In this document: positions 25,051-36,020 of the stretch, piece by piece | How the letters are laid out: every line of letters begins with the position of its first letter | Position numbering within the stretch: the stretch's first letter is position 1 | DNA from: Desulfobulbaceae bacterium | GTDB lineage: Bacteria > Desulfobacterota > Desulfobulbia > Desulfobulbales > SURF-16 | Direction of reading: 5' to 3' | Length of the DNA: 64,000 nucleotides | Assembly (NCBI GenBank): GCA_024637145.1 | Contig: JAGXFQ010000007.1 | Span: 1 to 64,000 of the forward strand | The notes under the pieces: model-generated | The model's input: the letters and a program-made list of their open reading frames with translations, nothing else | Told to the model about the DNA's origin: nothing | Database searches by the model: none | Made by a program: the position numbers and the translations under genes

Positions 25051-26682
25051 TTAATGATCGCCCAGCTGGGCGGATTTCTGCAGGTAATAATCGTAATTGC
25101 CGCCATAGAGGTGCATGGCGCCGTGGTCTATCTCCATGACGTGGTCCACCAGGGAGCGCAGGAAGTGGCGGTCATGGCTGACCAGTACCACGGTGCCGCT
25201 GAATTTCTGCAGAGCCGCAAGCAGCACCTCGCGGGAGAGGAGGTCCAGGTGGTTGGTGGGCTCATCCAGGATCAAGAGATTCAAGGGTTGGGCCAGAAGG
25301 GTGGCCAGTACCACCCGGCTTTTCTCGCCGCCGGAGAGGTTGCTGATCCGTTTGTCGATGTCGTCGCCCTGGAAGAGAAAGGCGGCGCACAGGTTGCGGA
25401 TCGTGCCAATATGGGCCTGGGGCATGGCATTCTGCACCGTGTTGAACACGGTCTGGCCGCCATCAAGGATATCCATGGAGTGCTGGCTGAAATAGCCCAC
25501 TGCCACATTGGCGCCCAGGCTGACCCTGCCCCGGCTGGGCTCGGTCCGGCCGGCCAGCACCTTCAGGAAGGTGGATTTGCCGGCGCCGTTCACCCCCACC
25601 ACGGCGATCTTGTCGCCGCGCCGGATCATGCCGGAGATGCCGCTGAACACCTTTTTCTCGCTGTGGTCCGCCAGCGGCCAGCTCTTGGCCAGATTATCCA
25701 TGGCCACCACATCGTCGCCGCTGCGGGGCGGTTCGGCAAAGGCAAAGCGAATCACCTTCTGCTCGGCCGGCAGCTCGATGCGCTGGATCTTGTCGATCTT
25801 CTTGATCCGTGACTGGACCTGGGAGGCGTGGGAGGCCCGGGCCGCAAAACGGGCGATGAACTCCTCTTCCTTGGCCAGCATCTCCTGCTGGCGGCGGTAA
25901 CTGGCCACCAGTTGGTCGCGGCGGATGTCGCGCTCGCGCAGGTAGAAATCGTAGTTGCCGCTGTAGGTGGTGATGGTTTTGTCGGCCACCTCTATGATGC
26001 GGCTGACCAGGGAGTTCATGAAGGTGCGGTCATGACTGGTCATCAAAAGCGCGCCCTTAAACTCTTTTTTCAGCCATTCCTCAAGCCAGAGAATCGACTC
26101 GATGTCCAGATGGTTGGTGGGCTCGTCCAGCAGCAGGACATCGGGATTGATGGTGAGGATCTTGGCCAGGGCGATGCGCATCTTCCAGCCGCCGCTGAAG
26201 GATTTTACCGGCCGCAGGTAGTCGTCAGGGCCGATGCCCAGGCCGGTGAGCACGGTCTGGGCCCGGGTTTCCAGGTCATAGCCGCCCCGGTGTTCAAACT
26301 CCTGCTGGGCATCACCGTAGCGCTCCAGGAGGGCGGCTAGGGCGTCATCGCCCATGGGCGTGGCCATGGCAGCCTCCATCTCCTCGATCTCGCGGCCCAG
26401 GGCCATGACCTGGGCCACGGCGGACATGGTCTCCTCCAGCGCGGAGCGGCCGGCCATCTCGCCTGTTTCCTGGGAGAAATAGCCGATTACGGTGTGCTTG
26501 GCGCAGGAGATCTCGCCGCCATCCGCCACTTCTTCGCCGGTGATGAGGCGGAAGAGGGTGCTCTTGCCGGCGCCGTTTGGGCCCACCAGGCCGGAGCGCA
26601 CCCCGGCCAGGATCTGAAAGCTGGCCGCGCTCAAGAGGATCTGGCTGCCGTGCTGTTTGCTGATATTGGTGAGATGGATCAT
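25051..26682 (-). CDS. ABC-F family ATPase
   Basis: A 543-residue soluble twin-ATPase without membrane segments. ABC-F proteins act on ribosomes as translation factors or antibiotic-protection factors. The first Walker A is GPNGAGKST (34-42) with signature SFSGGWKMR; the second Walker A is GVNGAGKST with signature LSGGEKSR. LLLDEPTNHLD and LILDEPTNHLD Walker B motifs are present. A charged linker lies between the cassettes (LREREIRR-type, then SHASQVQSRIKKIDKIQRIELP). ATG 26682 begins MIHLTNISKQHGSQ; the upstream in-frame extension is not family-like. Subgroup (YbiT- or Uup-like) is not settled. Confidence 0.93.
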   Translation of the reverse strand: MIHLTNISKQHGSQILLSAASFQILAGVRSGLVGPNGAGKSTLFRLITGEEVADGGEISCAKHTVIGYFSQETGEMAGRSALEETMSAVAQVMALGREIEEMEAAMATPMGDDALAALLERYGDAQQEFEHRGGYDLETRAQTVLTGLGIGPDDYLRPVKSFSGGWKMRIALAKILTINPDVLLLDEPTNHLDIESILWLEEWLKKEFKGALLMTSHDRTFMNSLVSRIIEVADKTITTYSGNYDFYLRERDIRRDQLVASYRRQQEMLAKEEEFIARFAARASHASQVQSRIKKIDKIQRIELPAEQKVIRFAFAEPPRSGDDVVAMDNLAKSWPLADHSEKKVFSGISGMIRRGDKIAVVGVNGAGKSTFLKVLAGRTEPSRGRVSLGANVAVGYFSQHSMDILDGGQTVFNTVQNAMPQAHIGTIRNLCAAFLFQGDDIDKRISNLSGGEKSRVVLATLLAQPLNLLILDEPTNHLDLLSREVLLAALQKFSGTVVLVSHDRHFLRSLVDHVMEIDHGAMHLYGGNYDYYLQKSAQLGDH

Positions 26683-27109
26683 GGGGAGTCCTTGGGGGCC
26701 GTTAACAAAGAAGCGGCATTTGAGAGGAGCCATGTGGTTATGGCCCTGCAGGCGTAGACGGCCTGGCAATGGTACGGATGTTTTTGCACAAAAAGGCCCT
26801 GGCAAAAAGAAGAAATTTTTAGCATGCCCACCTCCCGGCTGCAAGGTAATTCTGGGTACCGCCAGGGGCGGCTACCGTGCCTTGTGGCGGGAAACCAACT
26901 AACAGGGCGTAAAAAAAGATGATCCTTTTTTGCTTCCCCTTGTTTTCCCAACAGGGGGCATGATATGCAATAGAAAGGACTTGTGTCCCGTCACTGCGGG
27001 CTACAAAGGGGCATTTCGGGGGAAATCAGGCCCTTTTCCCTGACATTTTAATGGGTTAATCCGGCAAACCTATAACACGAAGCCTGGTGAGAGGAGGTCG
27101 CGGCTCAAT
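26683..27109. other. Intergenic, divergent promoters region
   Basis: 427 bases between the divergent ABC-F ATPase and cfa genes. The sequence has several A- and T-rich runs and no reading frame with protein character. The cfa ribosome-binding site (GAGAGGAGG) is at its right end. A weak -35/-10 pair (TTAATG, 17 bases, TATAAC near 27073) precedes cfa, but is too poor to call firmly. Confidence 0.4.
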
Positions 27110-28243
27110 ATGTCATCCATCATCAAAAACAAAGCAGAGCAGACAATTTCGGAAGTTCTTGCCCTGGCTGATATCAGCATCAACGGCCCCCGGCCCTGGG
27201 ACATCCAGGTCCACAGTCCCGAATTCTATAATCACCTTCTCTGTAATGGTTCGCTGGGCCTGGGGGAGTCCTACATGGCTGGCTGGTGGGACGCTGTCGC
27301 CCTTGATCAGTTCTTCTTTCGGATCCTCAGAGGCGGCCTGGAGCAAAAACTCAGAAAGTCCAGGGCCGCTATTCTCTGTGGCATCAAGGCCACCCTCTCC
27401 AACTGTCAGAACAAAAAAAAGGCTCTGGAGGTGGGGAAAAAGCATTACGATGTCGGCAACGACCTGTTCGAGTCGATGCTGGACAAGCACATGACCTACA
27501 GTTGTGCCTACTGGCAAAACGGCGCCCATGATCTCACTGCGGCCCAGGAGGCCAAGCTGGATCTCATCTGTCGGAAGGTAGAGCTGGAACCTGGCATGCG
27601 TGTTCTGGACATCGGTTGCGGCTGGGGAAGTTTTGTGCGCTATGCGGCCCAGAACTATGGCGTGGAAGCCGTGGGGGTGACCATCTCCACGGAACAGGCC
27701 AAACTGGCCCGCACGCGTTGCGCCGGCTTGCCCATCGACATCCGCCTCCAGGATTATCGAGATCTCTCAGAGCAGTTCGACGCCATTGTTTCGGTGGGCA
27801 TGTTCGAGCATGTGGGCTATAAAAATTACCGCCAGTTCATGCAGGTGGTGAACCGCTGCCTGAAGCCGGAGGCTCTCTTTCTGCTGCATACCATCGCCTC
27901 CAACAAGTCGAGTTATCACGGCGATCCCTGGTTGGACAAGTACATTTTCCCCAACGGCATGCTCCCCTCCATCGAGCAGGTGGGCAAGGCCAGTGAACAG
28001 CTGCTGGTCATGGAAGACTGGCATAACATGGGCGTTCATTACGACAAAACTCTGACCAGCTGGTTTGCCAATTTTGATCGGAGCTGGCCCAAACTGAAAG
28101 ACAGATACAACGACACCTTCTATCGGATGTGGAAATATTATCTCCTCTCCGTGGCCGGGGCATTCCGAGCCCGGAAAATACAGGTGTGGCAGGTCGTCCT
28201 TTCCCAGAACGGCAGATTGGGCAGCTATCAGAGCCATCGTTGA
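27110..28243 (+). CDS. cfa: Cyclopropane-fatty-acyl-phospholipid synthase
   Basis: A 377-residue SAM-dependent methyltransferase that adds a methylene bridge to unsaturated acyl chains of membrane phospholipids. N-terminal lipid-contact domain (residues 1-105) contains GLGESYMAGWWD. Then HYDVGNDLF (112-120), TYSCAYW (129-135), SAM motif VLDIGCGWG (165-173), and VSVGMFEHVG. The C-terminal YYLLSVAGAFRARKIQVWQVVLS is also typical. ATG 27110 follows GAGAGGAGGTC. It appears monocistronic and lies ahead of the glucan operon with a 450-base gap. Confidence 0.95.
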   Translation: MSSIIKNKAEQTISEVLALADISINGPRPWDIQVHSPEFYNHLLCNGSLGLGESYMAGWWDAVALDQFFFRILRGGLEQKLRKSRAAILCGIKATLSNCQNKKKALEVGKKHYDVGNDLFESMLDKHMTYSCAYWQNGAHDLTAAQEAKLDLICRKVELEPGMRVLDIGCGWGSFVRYAAQNYGVEAVGVTISTEQAKLARTRCAGLPIDIRLQDYRDLSEQFDAIVSVGMFEHVGYKNYRQFMQVVNRCLKPEALFLLHTIASNKSSYHGDPWLDKYIFPNGMLPSIEQVGKASEQLLVMEDWHNMGVHYDKTLTSWFANFDRSWPKLKDRYNDTFYRMWKYYLLSVAGAFRARKIQVWQVVLSQNGRLGSYQSHR

Positions 28244-28545
28244 AAGAGCGGAAATCAAGGGGATCGGTCTGGCCCCTGGACCCGGGCGCCGGGTCAAAGA
28301 GATGGAAACCAGGGGCGCCACTTGCCGTCAAGACAGAGGCGCGCGCTCCTCTGTCGTTGCTCCTCTCAGCGCCAAAACATCTCCCGGCTCTGCCGCCATT
28401 TCCCTTAGAAGTTGTTTTCTGTCCCCACCTCCCCAGCCCGCGCAGGGCCATAGAGTTGCCCATCTCACTTTATGGTGGGTGGCGGCAGGCAATGAGATGG
28501 CCCTTGGTGGGTGGTTGGGGCGCCTCCCTTGGCAGGGATTGCAGG
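28244..28545. other. Intergenic region, nothing recognised
   Basis: About 300 bases after cfa and before the glgE promoter candidate. It is GC-rich with short local dyads (for instance around 28270-28320, GGGCGCCGGG and CCAGGGGCGCC). No frame has protein character, and no classical terminator with a T-run is seen. Confidence 0.4.
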
Positions 28546-28574
28546 TTGACACTGCCGGTCGCGTACCATAAAAA
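28546..28574 (+). promoter_or_regulatory. Candidate promoter of the glucan operon
   Basis: TTGACA (28546-28551), 17-base spacer, TAAAAA (28569-28574). The glgE ATG is about 120 bases downstream. The -35 is perfect and the -10 is partial (four of six). Confidence 0.5.
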
Positions 28575-28692
28575 TAAGGGAGAGTTGTTTTTTTTTGGTC
28601 AATACCGTCTCCTGTTTCCCTGGTAGCTGACACCCTTGTCGGCAGGCGATGATCGTCTCCTCAACCTTTACGGCAACCAAGGAGGACGCAGA

Positions 28693-30708
28693 ATGAAGCA
28701 GAACCCTCATCCCACCCTGGCCCCCCCCGGTGCTGATCTCGGCCGTCGGGTCTGGATTAAAAATATCAGACCTGCGGTGGATAATGGCCGCTACCCCATC
28801 AAGCGGACACCGGGTGAGGAGGTGCGGGTGAGCGCCGATGTCTTTGCCGATGGCCACGACGTCCTGGCTGTCATGCTCCGTTACCGGCCCACTGCGGCCG
28901 AGAAATGGCGGGAGGTGCCCATGGCTTTTCTCGGCAATGACCGGTGGCGCGCCTCCTTCGCCATCACCAGCCTGGAACCTTACTGCTATTCGGTGATCGG
29001 CTGGGTGGATTTCTTTGCCACCTGGCAGCACGACTTACGGAAAAAAGCCGGCCTGGGCCAGGAGGTGGGCAGCGAACTGCTGGAAGGGGCGGCCATGGTG
29101 GCGCAGATTGCTGATCGTGCCGCTGACCAGGATCGGACCCTGCTTGTTGATCACGCCGCCCTTCTTGCTGATCAGCAGCAACCTGTTGCCCTCCGTATTG
29201 AAGCAGGTCTGGCCCCTGACCTGCAGAGCGTCATGGATCGCTATGCTGATCGTCAAGGGGCCACGGAGCATCCCGCCCTGGCCGTGGATGTGGACCCGAT
29301 ACATGCCCGGTTCAGCGCCTGGTACGAGCTCTTTCCCCGCTCCGCCACCACGGAACCCGGCAGGTCCGGCACCTTCCGGGATGCGGAGGGGCTTCTCCCT
29401 CATGTTGCCCGGATGGGATTTGACATCCTCTATCTGCCGCCCATCCATCCCATCGGCCGCACCCATCGCAAGGGCCAGAATAACAGCAGGGCAGCTGGTC
29501 CGGATGATCCGGGCAGTCCCTGGGCCATCGGCGCTGCAGAAGGGGGGCATGACTCCATTCATCCGGATCTGGGCACCCTGGAGGATTTCCATCATTTCGT
29601 GGAAGCGGCCCACACCCAGGGCCTGATGGTGGCCCTGGACATCGCCTTCCAGTGTTCCCCGGACCACCCCTGGGTGAAGGAGCATCCTGAATGGTTCCGG
29701 CATCGACCCGACGGCACCATCAAATACGCGGAAAATCCGCCCAAGAAATATGAGGATATCTATCCCCTTGATTTCGACTGCCAGGAGTGGCGGGAGCTCT
29801 GGCAGGCCCTGGCGGCTATCGTGCTTTTCTGGATGGATCAGGGCATCACCATCTTCCGGGTGGACAATCCCCATACCAAGCCCCTCCGCTTCTGGGCCTG
29901 GCTCATCGGCCGGATCAGGGCAGCCCGGCCCGAGGTGATTTTCCTGGCCGAGGCCTTTACCCGGCCCACGGTGATGTATACCCTGGCCAAGGTGGGCTTC
30001 AACCAGTCCTACACCTACTTCACCTGGCGCAATACCGGCCTCGAGATAAGCCAATACCTCTCCGAGCTTACCCGCAGCGAGGTGCGGGAGTTCTTCCGGC
30101 CCAACTTCTTTGTCAATACCCCGGACATTCTGCCCGAGTATCTCCAGTTCGGGGGGCGTCCCGCCTTTATTGTCCGGCTGGTCCTTGCCGCCACCTTGAG
30201 TTCCTGCTACGGGGTGTACAGCGGCTTTGAGCTTTGCGAGGCCGAGGCCTTGCCCGGCACCGAGGAGTACCGGGACTCGGAGAAATTCCAGATCCGCCGG
30301 CGGGAGTGGGATCGGCCCGGCAACCTCACCGAGCACATCAGGCTGGTGAACCGTATCCGGCGGGAGAACCCGGCCCTGGCCCATAATTTCCATCTGCGCT
30401 TCTATCCCGTGGACAATGAGCAGATCCTCTGCTACGGCAAGACCACCCCGGACAACAGCAATATCATCCTGGTGGCGGTGAACCTCGACCCCCACCATGC
30501 CCACCAGGGCTGGCTTGAGCTGCCGGTGGGGGAGTTCGGCATTGCTGAAAACGAAGTCTATCAGGTGCATGATCTGCTGGGCGCGGGGCGCTACCTCTGG
30601 CAGGGGCCCCGCAACTATCTGCGCCTCGACCCGGCCTCGTCGCCGGCCCAGATCTTCCTGGTGCGACGGCGGATACGCACGGAACAGGATTTTGATTATT
30701 TCATGTAA
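28693..30708 (+). CDS. glgE: Alpha-1,4-glucan:maltose-1-phosphate maltosyltransferase
   Basis: A 671-residue GH13 enzyme that lengthens alpha-1,4-glucan using maltose-1-phosphate as donor. The family N-domain (residues about 15-125) precedes an (alpha/beta)8 barrel. Catalytic nucleophile Asp391 is in FRVDNPHTKP, the acid/base Glu420 in FLAEAFTRP, and the third acidic residue in NTPDILPEYLQ. YLPPIHPIGRTHRKG and FQCSPDHPWVKEHPEWF are characteristic GlgE stretches. The start is fixed by AAGGAGGA upstream of ATG 28693. It heads the operon glgE, treS-mak, glgB, malQ; the TreS-Mak product is its donor. Confidence 0.96.
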   Translation: MKQNPHPTLAPPGADLGRRVWIKNIRPAVDNGRYPIKRTPGEEVRVSADVFADGHDVLAVMLRYRPTAAEKWREVPMAFLGNDRWRASFAITSLEPYCYSVIGWVDFFATWQHDLRKKAGLGQEVGSELLEGAAMVAQIADRAADQDRTLLVDHAALLADQQQPVALRIEAGLAPDLQSVMDRYADRQGATEHPALAVDVDPIHARFSAWYELFPRSATTEPGRSGTFRDAEGLLPHVARMGFDILYLPPIHPIGRTHRKGQNNSRAAGPDDPGSPWAIGAAEGGHDSIHPDLGTLEDFHHFVEAAHTQGLMVALDIAFQCSPDHPWVKEHPEWFRHRPDGTIKYAENPPKKYEDIYPLDFDCQEWRELWQALAAIVLFWMDQGITIFRVDNPHTKPLRFWAWLIGRIRAARPEVIFLAEAFTRPTVMYTLAKVGFNQSYTYFTWRNTGLEISQYLSELTRSEVREFFRPNFFVNTPDILPEYLQFGGRPAFIVRLVLAATLSSCYGVYSGFELCEAEALPGTEEYRDSEKFQIRRREWDRPGNLTEHIRLVNRIRRENPALAHNFHLRFYPVDNEQILCYGKTTPDNSNIILVAVNLDPHHAHQGWLELPVGEFGIAENEVYQVHDLLGAGRYLWQGPRNYLRLDPASSPAQIFLVRRRIRTEQDFDYFM

Positions 30709-30783
30709 AATGCCGGGCCCAACCTGCCGGCCGATAGGCGGCGACAGCCTGAATAAGCCATTTCTGAGGGCACCAAAAAAAAT

Positions 30784-33700
30784 ATGGACGCGAAAAAACA
30801 GGCCCCACCTCTCTGGTACAAGGATGCCATTATCTATGAATTGCACGTCAAGGCCTTCTTCGACCAGAACGGCGACGGGCAGGGTGATTTCCGGGGGCTG
30901 ATCAGCAAGCTCGACTACATCCAGGCCCTGGGCGTCAATACCCTCTGGCTGCTGCCTTTTTATCCTTCACCAGGCCGGGACGACGGCTACGACATCTCCG
31001 ACTACCGGGGGGTGCACCCCGATTACGGTACCCTCCGTGATTTCCGCCACTTTGTGAAGGAGGCCCATGACCGGGGGTTGCGGATCATCACCGAGTTGGT
31101 GATCAACCACACCTCGGATCAGCATCCCTGGTTCCAGGCGGCCCGCCGGGCCAAGCCGGGCTCAGCCCGGCACCGCTACTATGTATGGAGCGCCACAGAT
31201 AACAAATTTCCGGAAACACGGATCATCTTCACCGATACCGAGACCTCCAACTGGGCATGGGACCCGGTGGCCGGGTCCTATTACTGGCACCGCTTCTTCT
31301 CCCATCAGCCGGACTTGAACCACAACAATCCCCAGGTGGTGAAGGCGGTCACCCGGGTGCTCAATTTCTGGTTTGACCTGGGGGTGGATGGTCTCAGGCT
31401 CGATGCCGTGCCTTACCTCTGTGTCCGGGAGGGCACCACCAACGAAAATCTGCCGGAGACCCACGCGGTGATCAAGGAGATACGGCGGCAGATGGACCGC
31501 AATTATAAGGACCGCATGCTGCTGGCCGAGGCCAACCAGTGGCCGCAGGATACAGCAGCCTATTTCGGGGAAGGGGACGAGTGCCACATGGCCTTTCATT
31601 TCCCGCTTATGCCCAGGATATACATGGCCGTGCGCAAAGAGGATCGCCGGCCCATCACTGAGATCCTGGAGTCTACCCCGGCTATTCCCGCCAACTGCCA
31701 GTGGGCCATTTTCCTGCGCAACCACGACGAGCTCACCCTGGAGATGGTCACGGATGAGGAGCGGGACTATATGTACCGCGAATACGCCCAGGATCCCCGT
31801 ATGCGTATGAACGTCGGCATCCGCCGCCGGCTGGCCCCTCTTCTCAACAACTCCCGGCGGCGCATGGAATTACTCAACAGCCTGCTCTTTTCCCTGCCCG
31901 GAACGCCGATCATCTATTACGGCGATGAGATCGGCATGGGGGACAACATCTTTCTCGGCGACCGCAACGGCGTGCGCACCCCCATGCAGTGGTGCGCCGA
32001 CCGCAATGCCGGCTTTTCCCAGGCCGACGCCGCCTGCCTCTATATGCCGGTCATCGTGGATCCGGTCTACGGCTATACGGCCATTAACGTGGAGGGCCAG
32101 GAGCGGGACCCCTCGTCGCTGCTCCATTTCATGAAACGGATGATAGCGCTGCGCCGCCAGCACAAGGCCTTTGGCCGGGGCAGCCTCGAATTCCTGCGGC
32201 CCGAGAACCGCAAGGTGCTGGTCTATCTGCGGCGCTATAAAACAGAGGTGATCATGGCCGTGGCCAATCTCTCCCGCTTTGTCCAGCCCCTTGAGCTCGA
32301 TCTCTCTGAATTCCGGGAATGGGTGCCGGTGGAGATGATCGGCCGCACCGAGTTTCCCACCATCGGCGATCTGCCCTATTTTCTCACCATCGGCCCCCAT
32401 TCCTTCTACTGGTTCCGGCTGGAACCGCCGGCCGAGGCCATTCATCTGGCTGCCACCCCGGCTGGTGTTGCCCCCCCTATTCCGGCCCTGGCCATTGAGG
32501 AGAACTGGAGCGGTGAGCTGGAAGGGGCCTTCCGCTATGCCCTGGAAAACGAGATCCTGGCTCCCTGGCTCCCTGGCCAGCGCTGGTTCCGGAGCAAATC
32601 CCGGACCATCACCGGGGTTGCGGTCCCTGACTGGAGCAAGATGGGGGGCGGCTTCTTCATCCTCTTTTTGAGGGTAAGTTTCAGCGAAGGTGACAAGGAG
32701 ACATATTGCCTGCCCCTCAAGGTGGTGACCGGCCCGGCTGCGGAGCGGCTGGCTGCCGAGGCCCCGGAAAGTGTCCTTGCCCTGTTCAAGACCCCCAAGG
32801 CGGACGGGCTCTTCCTGGATGGACTGACGGACCGGATTGCCTGTTGCGAACTCTTTGAGGCTATGGCGGACAGCCGTACCTTTTCTACCGTTGCCGGGGG
32901 CACCATCCAGGCCTTTGCCACCCATGCCTTTGAGCAGGCCCTGCCCGTGGAAAGCCCCTGCGGTCAGGTGCGCCGCCTGGGGGTTGAACAGAGCAACAGT
33001 TCCGTGGTCCTGGATGAGCGGGCCATTCTCAAGCTGTACCGGCGCCTTGAAGAGGGCACCAATCCCGATTTTGCCATCAGCCTGCAGCTCACCGATCATA
33101 CCGACTTCAGGGCCCTGGCGCCTGTGGCCGGCGGCATTCTCCTCAACTTCCAGGGTCAGACCTCGGCCCTGGCCATGCTCCAGCCGTACCTGGCCAGCGA
33201 CGGCGACGGCTGGGGCTATGCCCTGCAGTCGGTTCAGGACTTTCTGGAGCGCAGCCGGGATCTGCCCGCAGAAGAGCTCCGGCCCTTTGCCGGTCTGTCC
33301 CTTCTGGCGGCGGCAGCCGCCTATGGCGAAAGCAGCGGCTGTGCAGTCTTTGGCGAAGGGCTCACCACCTTTGAAAACCTGGGCAGGCGGACCGCCGAGT
33401 TTCATGTGGCCCTGGCCGGCTCCACCCGGCAAGCCGACTTCAGGCCGGAACCGCTGGCTGAGGCCTATCTGCAGGGCCTGGCTGATGTTTTCTCCCGGCA
33501 TGCCCGGCAGGCCCTGGAGCATCTCAACGCCAGGCTGCAGGAACTGCCCCCCGATATCCAGGTCCGGGCCAATCTGGCCCTTGCCCAGGGCGACCGGCTC
33601 ATCAATCGTTTTTATGACCTGGCCGCCATCAAAAGTCGGGCCACCCGCATCCGCTGCCATGGCGACTACCACCTGGGTCAGGTGCTGCGGCAGGGCACGG

Positions 33701-34119
33701 ACTGGATATTGCTCGATTTTGAAGGGGAACCTATGAGGAGCCTGGCTGCCCGCCAGGAGAAACAATCCCCCCTCAAAGACGTGGCCGGCATGCTCCGCTC
33801 CTTTGCCTATGCCGCCACCAGCACCCTTTTTTCCCGCCAGGAAATAGCCGCCCCGGAAGCGGCCTTGTTGGGGGAGAGGCTGCATGGCTGGGAGGAATGG
33901 GTCCGGGCCGCCTTCCTGCACGGCTACCTTGAGGGCGCCGAAGGGGCCTCCTTTATGCCTGGCAGGGAAAAGCACCTGGAACTGCTGCTTCACTCTTTTC
34001 TTCTGGATAAGGCCTTCTACGAAACCGAATATGAACTGAACAACCGGCCCGACTGGCTGCGCATCCCCCTGGAGGGGATCCTGGCCTTTCTGCCGGGCAG
34101 TAAGGAGATATCGTTATGA
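30784..34119 (+). CDS. treS: Trehalose synthase-maltokinase fusion
   Basis: An 1111-residue two-domain protein. The N-terminal half (about 10-550) is a GH13 trehalose synthase that interconverts maltose and trehalose, with catalytic Asp207 (GLRLDAVP), Glu249 (LLAEANQWP) and Asp315 (RNHDELTLE). The C-terminal half (about 570-1105) is a maltokinase (Pep2/Mak) that makes maltose-1-phosphate, shown by [21 protein letters not shown] (959-966) and LLDFEGEP (near 977). Such fusions are known and channel maltose to GlgE. It lies 75 bases after glgE and overlaps glgB by four bases (ATGA). Confidence 0.96.
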   Translation: MDAKKQAPPLWYKDAIIYELHVKAFFDQNGDGQGDFRGLISKLDYIQALGVNTLWLLPFYPSPGRDDGYDISDYRGVHPDYGTLRDFRHFVKEAHDRGLRIITELVINHTSDQHPWFQAARRAKPGSARHRYYVWSATDNKFPETRIIFTDTETSNWAWDPVAGSYYWHRFFSHQPDLNHNNPQVVKAVTRVLNFWFDLGVDGLRLDAVPYLCVREGTTNENLPETHAVIKEIRRQMDRNYKDRMLLAEANQWPQDTAAYFGEGDECHMAFHFPLMPRIYMAVRKEDRRPITEILESTPAIPANCQWAIFLRNHDELTLEMVTDEERDYMYREYAQDPRMRMNVGIRRRLAPLLNNSRRRMELLNSLLFSLPGTPIIYYGDEIGMGDNIFLGDRNGVRTPMQWCADRNAGFSQADAACLYMPVIVDPVYGYTAINVEGQERDPSSLLHFMKRMIALRRQHKAFGRGSLEFLRPENRKVLVYLRRYKTEVIMAVANLSRFVQPLELDLSEFREWVPVEMIGRTEFPTIGDLPYFLTIGPHSFYWFRLEPPAEAIHLAATPAGVAPPIPALAIEENWSGELEGAFRYALENEILAPWLPGQRWFRSKSRTITGVAVPDWSKMGGGFFILFLRVSFSEGDKETYCLPLKVVTGPAAERLAAEAPESVLALFKTPKADGLFLDGLTDRIACCELFEAMADSRTFSTVAGGTIQAFATHAFEQALPVESPCGQVRRLGVEQSNSSVVLDERAILKLYRRLEEGTNPDFAISLQLTDHTDFRALAPVAGGILLNFQGQTSALAMLQPYLASDGDGWGYALQSVQDFLERSRDLPAEELRPFAGLSLLAAAAAYGESSGCAVFGEGLTTFENLGRRTAEFHVALAGSTRQADFRPEPLAEAYLQGLADVFSRHARQALEHLNARLQELPPDIQVRANLALAQGDRLINRFYDLAAIKSRATRIRCHGDYHLGQVLRQGTDWILLDFEGEPMRSLAARQEKQSPLKDVAGMLRSFAYAATSTLFSRQEIAAPEAALLGERLHGWEEWVRAAFLHGYLEGAEGASFMPGREKHLELLLHSFLLDKAFYETEYELNNRPDWLRIPLEGILAFLPGSKEISL

Positions 34120-36020
34120 CCAAGACCTCTTTTCTCTCCGAATATGACCTGCACCTGCTGGGGGAGGGGGTGCACTACCGGGCCTGGGAAAAGCTTGGCG
34201 CCCATTCCGGTGAAGAGCAGGGCAAGCAGGGCTGCTGGTTTGCGGTGTGGGCGCCGGGCGCAGCCGCGGTATCCGTGGTGGGGGATTTCAATGAGTGGCA
34301 GGAAGGGGCGGCCATGCTGGAAAATTATCTCAGCAGCGGCTTCTGGGTGGGATTTGTGCCAGGGGCCGGTCATGGCCAGCTCTACAAATACGCCATTGAC
34401 TCCCGCTACGGCGAGTACCGGGTCCAGAAGGCCGATCCCTTCGGTTTTGCCGCTGAAATCACCCCCCAGACCGCTTCCCGGATCTGGAATCTGGAGGGCT
34501 ATGAGTGGGGAGATGGCGTCTGGATGGCGGAGCGTAAGGAGAAAAACGGTCTGGCTGCCCCCATCTCCATCTACGAGGTCCATCTGGGCTCCTGGATGCG
34601 GGGGGAGGGCAATTGCTGGCTCACCTACCGGCAACTGGCTGAAAAGCTGGCCGCCTATGTGGCGGAGATGGGGTTCACCCACGTGGAGTTCCTGCCCGTC
34701 ACCGAACACCCCTTTGACGGCTCCTGGGGCTATCAGCCGGTGGGTTATTTTGCCCCCACCAGCCGCTTCGGCACCCCCCACGACTTCATGTATCTGGTGG
34801 ATTCTCTGCACAGGCACGGTATCGGCGTTATCCTCGACTGGGTGCCTGCCCATTTTCCCCGGGACGAGCATGGCCTGGGCTATTTCGACGGCACCCATCT
34901 TTACGAGCACGCCGATCCCCGCCAGGGACTGCACCAGGACTGGGATACCGCCATCTTCAATTTCGGCCGGCGGGAGGTGGCCAATTTCCTCCTGGCCAAT
35001 GCCCTCTTCTGGCTGGAGGTCTACCATATCGATGGTCTCCGGATGGACGCGGTGGCCAGTATGCTCTACCTTGATTATTCCCGGCAGGAAGGCGAGTGGA
35101 TCCCCAATATCTACGGCGGCCGGGAGAATCTGGAGGCCATCGCCTTTGTTCGGCGCTGCAATGAGCTGGTCTATCAGGAACACCCGGATGTGCTCATGGC
35201 TGCCGAGGAATCCACGGACTGGCCCATGGTTTCCCGGCCCACCTATGTGGGAGGGCTCGGTTTCGGGCTCAAATGGAATATGGGCTGGATGCACGACATT
35301 CTCCTCTACATGAGCAAGGATCCCGTCCACCGCAAGTACCACCACAACCAGCTCACCTTCAGCCTGGTCTACGCCTTCCAGGAAAATTTTCTGCTGCCTC
35401 TTTCCCATGACGAGGTGGTGCACGGTAAGGGCTCGCTGCTGGATAAGATGCCGGGGGACCGCTGGCAGCGCTTTGCCAACCTCAGATTGCTGCTGGGATT
35501 CATGTTCACCCATCCCGGCAAGAAGCTCCTTTTCATGGGGGATGAATTCGGGCAATGGGCGGAGTGGAACCACGATGTCAGCCTGGACTGGCATCTCCTT
35601 ACGAATGCCGACCACCGCGGTCTGCAGCGCTGGGTGCGGGATCTCAATACCACCCTGCGGGGGGAACCTGCCCTGTATGAACTGGACTTCGAAGGTGCCG
35701 GCTTCTCCTGGCTGGATGCCAATGATTCCGAGGAGAGCGTCATCTCTTTTAGCCGCCATGGCCGCAACCAGAAAGACGTGGTGGTCTGTGCCTGCAACTT
35801 TACCCCTACTCCCCGCCACAACCACCGGCTGGGCGTACCCACCGGTGGTTTCTGGGCAGAGATCCTCAACAGTGATGCCCCCCTCTACGGCGGCTCCGGC
35901 CAGGGCAACCTCGGCGGGGTGGAGGCCACCCCGGTGGCGGCCTTTGGCCATTACCACTCCCTCATGGTGACCCTGCCGCCCATGGCCATGGTGGTTTTCC
36001 GGAGAAAGGCCGATGGTTGA
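34116..36020 (+). CDS. glgB: 1,4-alpha-glucan branching enzyme
   Basis: A 634-residue GH13 enzyme that forms alpha-1,6 branches. An N-terminal CBM48 module (about 35-110, [21 protein letters not shown]) precedes the barrel. Catalytic residues are Asp311 (GLRMDAVAS), Glu364 (MAAEES) and Asp432 ([11 protein letters not shown]). [20 protein letters not shown] is the family substrate region. The start codon overlaps the treS-mak stop (ATGA), and its own 3' end overlaps malQ by 8 bases, so translation is coupled along the operon. Confidence 0.97.
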   Translation: MTKTSFLSEYDLHLLGEGVHYRAWEKLGAHSGEEQGKQGCWFAVWAPGAAAVSVVGDFNEWQEGAAMLENYLSSGFWVGFVPGAGHGQLYKYAIDSRYGEYRVQKADPFGFAAEITPQTASRIWNLEGYEWGDGVWMAERKEKNGLAAPISIYEVHLGSWMRGEGNCWLTYRQLAEKLAAYVAEMGFTHVEFLPVTEHPFDGSWGYQPVGYFAPTSRFGTPHDFMYLVDSLHRHGIGVILDWVPAHFPRDEHGLGYFDGTHLYEHADPRQGLHQDWDTAIFNFGRREVANFLLANALFWLEVYHIDGLRMDAVASMLYLDYSRQEGEWIPNIYGGRENLEAIAFVRRCNELVYQEHPDVLMAAEESTDWPMVSRPTYVGGLGFGLKWNMGWMHDILLYMSKDPVHRKYHHNQLTFSLVYAFQENFLLPLSHDEVVHGKGSLLDKMPGDRWQRFANLRLLLGFMFTHPGKKLLFMGDEFGQWAEWNHDVSLDWHLLTNADHRGLQRWVRDLNTTLRGEPALYELDFEGAGFSWLDANDSEESVISFSRHGRNQKDVVVCACNFTPTPRHNHRLGVPTGGFWAEILNSDAPLYGGSGQGNLGGVEATPVAAFGHYHSLMVTLPPMAMVVFRRKADG